Assembly (NCBI GenBank): GCA_023396465.1
Contig: JAEWWF010000162.1
Location: forward strand, 1 to 17,254
Reading direction: 5' to 3'
From: Pseudomonadota bacterium
GTDB lineage: Bacteria; Pseudomonadota; Alphaproteobacteria; Rhodospirillales; Rhodospirillaceae
DNA length: 17,254 bases
Part shown: positions 14,816-17,254 of the stretch, piece after piece
How positions within the stretch are numbered: position 1 is the stretch's first letter
Layout: every line of letters starts with the position of its first letter
Program-made: the position numbers and the translations under genes
The notes under the pieces: model-generated
Seen by the model: only the letters and a program-made list of their open reading frames with translations
What the model was told of the DNA's origin: nothing
Databases searched by the model: none

Positions 14816-16636
14816 ATGAACCTCCGCAATATTGCGATCATCGCCCACGTCGACCACGGCAAAACCACCCTTGTCGACGCCCTGCTGAAGCAGAGCGGCA
14901 CCTTCCGCGAGAACCAGAAGGTGGCCGAACGCGCCATGGACTCCAACGATCTGGAGCGTGAGCGCGGCATCACCATTCTCGCCAAGTGCACCTCTGTCGA
15001 TTGGCAGGGCACCCGCATCAACATCGTCGACACGCCGGGCCACGCCGACTTCGGCGGCGAGGTGGAGCGCATCCTGTCCATGGTGGACGGCGTGGTGCTG
15101 CTGTGCGACTCGGCCGAAGGGCCGCTGCCGCAGACCAAGTTCGTGCTGTCGAAGGCGCTGAAGCTGGGCTTGCGCCCCATCGTCATCATCAACAAGGTCG
15201 ACCGTCAGGACGCCCGCCCGCACGAAGTGCATGACGAGGTGTTCGACCTGTTCAGCACCCTCGACGCCAACGACGAACAGCTGGACTTCCCGACCCTGTT
15301 CGCCGTCGGCCGCGACGGCTGGGCGGTGCGCGACCTGGAAGCCGACACCCCGAAAGACCTGACGCCGCTGTTCGAGCTGATCGTCAACCACGTCCCGGCG
15401 CCCAAGCGCGATCTCGACGCGCCGTTCTCCATGCTGGCGACGACGCTCGAGTCGGACAACTTCCTCGGGCGCATCCTCACCGGCCGCATCGCCACTGGCC
15501 GCCTGAAGGTCAACCAGCCGATCAAGTCGCTCGGCCGCGACGGCAAGCTGCTGGAACAGGGCCGCGCCTCCAAGATCCTGGCCTTCCGGGGCCTCCAGCG
15601 GGTACCGGTGGAGGAAGCCGAGGCCGGCGACATCATCGCCATCGCCGGCCTGACCAAGACCACGGTCGCCGACACCATCTGCGCCACCGAGGTCACCGAG
15701 GCGCTGCCGTCGCACCCGATCGACCCGCCGACGCTGGCCATGACCTTCTCGGTCAACGACAGCCCGCTGGCCGGCCAGGACGGCGACAAGGTCACCAGCC
15801 GCGTCATCGGCGCCCGCCTGATGGCCGAAGCCGAAGGCAACGTCGCCATCCGCGTCAGCGAAACCGAGGCCAAGGACGCCTTCGAGGTCGCCGGCCGTGG
15901 CGAACTTCAGCTTGGCGTGCTGATCGAGACCATGCGCCGCGAGGGCTTCGAGCTGTCCATCTCGCGCCCGCGCGTGCTGTTCAAGGAAGAGAACGGCCAG
16001 CGCATGGAGCCGATCGAAGAGGTCGTCATCGACGTCGACGAGGAGTTCTCGGGCACCGTCGTCGAGAAGATGGCCCAGCGCAAGGCCGAGATGACCGAAA
16101 TGCGGCCGTCCGGCGGTGGCAAGACCCGCATTGTCTTCCATGCCCCGTCGCGCGGCCTGATCGGCTACCACGGCGAGTTCCTGACCGACACCCGTGGCAC
16201 CGGCATCATGAACCGCCTGTTCCACGGCTACGCCCCCTACAAGGGCCCGATCGAAGGCCGCCGCAACGGCGTGCTGATCGCCACCGATGCCGGTGACGCC
16301 GTGGCTTACGCGCTGTTCAACCTGCTCGACCGCGGCCCGCAGTTCATCACCCCGGGCACCAAGGTCTACGGCGGCATGATCGTCGGCGAGCACACCAAGA
16401 CCGGCGACCTGGAACTGAACGTCCAGAAGGCCAAGAAGCTGTCCAACGTCCGCGCCGCCGGCAAGGACGATGCCATCCTGCTGCCGCCGCCGCGCCGGAT
16501 GACGCTGGAAGACGCCCTGGCCTACATCCAGGAAGACGAGCTGGTGGAAGTCACCCCGTCGGCCATCCGCCTGCGCAAGAAGTTCCTCGATCCGAACGAG
16601 CGCAAGCGGGCCTCCAAGCAGGGCAGCGCCGCCTGA
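14816..16636 (+). CDS. typA: Translational GTPase TypA/BipA
   Basis: Ribosome-associated GTPase of 606 residues, related to EF-G, which aids 50S subunit assembly and stress or low-temperature adaptation. The G domain holds the P-loop AHVDHGKTT (10-18), the switch I region RERGITI (48-54), DTPGH (72-76) and NKVD (126-129). Domain II (about 200-290) follows with ILTGRIATGRL, then the EF-G-like domains III and V (VAGRGELQLGVLIETMRREG) and the TypA-specific C-terminal region ending in LRKKFLDPNERKR. The QDARPHEVHDEVFDLF stretch after NKVD is characteristic of TypA/BipA. Length is typical. The ATG at 14816 is at the family N-terminus, with a modest GGAAAC upstream. A terminator-like hairpin follows the gene. 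Confidence 0.98.
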   Translation: MNLRNIAIIAHVDHGKTTLVDALLKQSGTFRENQKVAERAMDSNDLERERGITILAKCTSVDWQGTRINIVDTPGHADFGGEVERILSMVDGVVLLCDSAEGPLPQTKFVLSKALKLGLRPIVIINKVDRQDARPHEVHDEVFDLFSTLDANDEQLDFPTLFAVGRDGWAVRDLEADTPKDLTPLFELIVNHVPAPKRDLDAPFSMLATTLESDNFLGRILTGRIATGRLKVNQPIKSLGRDGKLLEQGRASKILAFRGLQRVPVEEAEAGDIIAIAGLTKTTVADTICATEVTEALPSHPIDPPTLAMTFSVNDSPLAGQDGDKVTSRVIGARLMAEAEGNVAIRVSETEAKDAFEVAGRGELQLGVLIETMRREGFELSISRPRVLFKEENGQRMEPIEEVVIDVDEEFSGTVVEKMAQRKAEMTEMRPSGGGKTRIVFHAPSRGLIGYHGEFLTDTRGTGIMNRLFHGYAPYKGPIEGRRNGVLIATDAGDAVAYALFNLLDRGPQFITPGTKVYGGMIVGEHTKTGDLELNVQKAKKLSNVRAAGKDDAILLPPPRRMTLEDALAYIQEDELVEVTPSAIRLRKKFLDPNERKRASKQGSAA

Positions 16637-16664
16637 TCCTCAGGCCGCACGCCATGACACGGAC

Positions 16665-16692
16665 ACGGGCCGCTCCCCAGGGGGCGGCCCGT
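16665..16692. terminator. Terminator-like hairpin between convergent genes
   Basis: A perfect 9-base GC-rich stem, ACGGGCCGC / GCGGCCCGT, whose loop holds further complementary CCCC and GGGG. It begins 28 bases past the typA stop and 8 bases past the end of the minus-strand ACT gene. On the plus strand it is followed by TGCCGTTTC, a weak T-rich tail. It probably serves both genes. Confidence 0.65.
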
Positions 16693-16699
16693 TGCCGTT

Positions 16700-17113
16700 T
16701 CAGGCCGCCGCCACCGTGTGCCCGGCCGTCCGCCATGCCTCGGCGGCGGCGTCGGCAAAGTCCGCCTTCACCAGGATCCAGTCGGTGTCGAAGGTGGACA
16801 GCACGAAGATGCCGATGCCGGCCTCGGCCAGCGGCCGCGACAGCGCCGCCACCACGCCGGTGACCTCGAAAGCGAACGGCCCCTGCACCTCGAACACCCG
16901 CCACGGTCCATCCACCCGCAAACCCTCTGCCGCCGGGGCGGCAGAGGCGGCGGCATGGTCGCAGATGACGGATAGCTCGTCCGGCGTGCGGGTGAGGCTG
17001 TGAAAGGCGCCCTGCCAGGCCCAGTCGGGCACCGGCGCGGTGGCTGGCAGGCGGCAGATGGCGAGGCTGCCGGGGCGCGGGGTCAGGGTGAGCGTCGGGC
17101 CGGGATGGGTCAT
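16700..17113 (-). CDS. Small ACT-domain protein (CASTOR/COG3603-like)
   Basis: Protein of 137 residues with a C-terminal ACT-type ligand-binding domain. The first half contains LAICRLPATAPVPDWAWQGA and SLTRTPDELSVICDH; the second half has WRVFEVQGPFAFEVTGVVAA, LAEAGIGIFVLSTFDTDWIL and the terminal VKADFADAAAEAW. These match the stand-alone ACT proteins of the COG3603 group, which are thought to sense amino acids, but no ligand has been assigned here. The ATG at 17113 has GGTGGGG 7 bases upstream, and it begins 4 bases after the stop of the threonine-aldolase-like gene, so the pair is probably an operon. This pairing hints at a link to amino-acid metabolism. Confidence 0.8.
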   Translation of the reverse strand: MTHPGPTLTLTPRPGSLAICRLPATAPVPDWAWQGAFHSLTRTPDELSVICDHAAASAAPAAEGLRVDGPWRVFEVQGPFAFEVTGVVAALSRPLAEAGIGIFVLSTFDTDWILVKADFADAAAEAWRTAGHTVAAA

Positions 17114-17117
17114 GACG

Positions 17118-17254
17118 TCACCCCACCCGCCCGGCGATGACCGCCAGCAGGCGCTCGACGTCGGCCATGTCGGTGTTGAAGGCGCAGACCATGCGCACCG
17201 CGTCGGGGCCAAGGTCGCTCCACGGAATGACCACGAAGCCGGCCTCGGCCACCC
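17118..17254 (-). CDS. Probable threonine-aldolase-type PLP enzyme, C-terminal fragment
   Basis: Only the last 45 codons are inside the window; the frame is open to the right edge and stops with TGA at 17120-17118. The visible end, including AGFVVIPWSD, VRMVCAFNTDMADVERLLAV and a short basic tail, matches the C-terminal small domain of low-specificity L-threonine aldolases, fold type I PLP enzymes that split threonine into glycine and acetaldehyde. The catalytic lysine lies outside the window, so the assignment rests on this short segment. The ACT-domain gene starts 4 bases after it. Confidence 0.6.
   Translation of the reverse strand, partial: VAEAGFVVIPWSDLGPDAVRMVCAFNTDMADVERLLAVIAGRVG

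Noticed and set aside
13769..16393. An 874-codon minus-strand open frame antisense to the kinase and typA genes
   Set aside because: Both sense-strand genes have full family motifs. The antisense product is a low-complexity Asp/His/Gly/Val-rich string typical of GC-rich shadow frames.

Overview
The window is GC-rich (roughly two thirds G+C) and tightly packed, with little space between genes. Several protein families point to an alphaproteobacterium, probably a member of the Rhodospirillales: the alphaproteobacterial TIGR02186-type membrane protein, an Nfu scaffold with the mitochondrial-type N-terminal domain, and a PfkB 'adenosine kinase' next to TypA. The order is an inference from overall gene content, not from a marker gene.

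Region 1 (1-5819, all minus strand) is an iron-siderophore island. In transcription order it holds an ECF sigma factor (FecI type), its FecR-type anti-sigma/transducer, an outer-membrane FhuA-family receptor with an extra N-terminal signalling (STN) domain, a FhuD-type periplasmic binding protein with a Tat signal, and the first third of a FhuB-type permease that runs off the left edge. Together they make a cell-surface signalling circuit. The loaded receptor signals through FecR to FecI, which should switch on the receptor and transporter genes. A perfect inverted repeat resembling a Fur box lies just upstream of the receptor. An AT-rich hairpin separates the regulators from the transport genes. 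No fhuC-type ATPase is seen; it would have to lie beyond position 1 or elsewhere.

Region 2 (5960-10939, minus strand) is housekeeping. It contains tRNA-Ser(GGA) with its own promoter and terminator, a Bax-type glucosaminidase-family protein with a promoter and a long GC-rich leader, an Nfu iron-sulfur carrier with a textbook terminator, a universal stress protein paired with a TIGR02186-like membrane protein, and tryptophanyl-tRNA synthetase.

Region 3 (11098-13594) has an orphan AraC-type regulator (plus), a tandem-domain universal stress protein (minus) and a SAM-dependent methyltransferase (minus).

Region 4 (13690-16692, plus) is a probable adenosine kinase-typA operon with a good promoter and a terminator-like hairpin. 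It converges on region 5 (16700-17254, minus), an ACT-domain protein preceded by the end of a threonine-aldolase-like gene.

No insertion sequence, prophage, CRISPR array, integrase or toxin-antitoxin pair was found. I see no clear evidence of an entirely new system. The parts most worth a second look are the signalling-type hydroxamate uptake island with its operator and hairpin, the Usp/TIGR02186 pair, and the structured bax leader.
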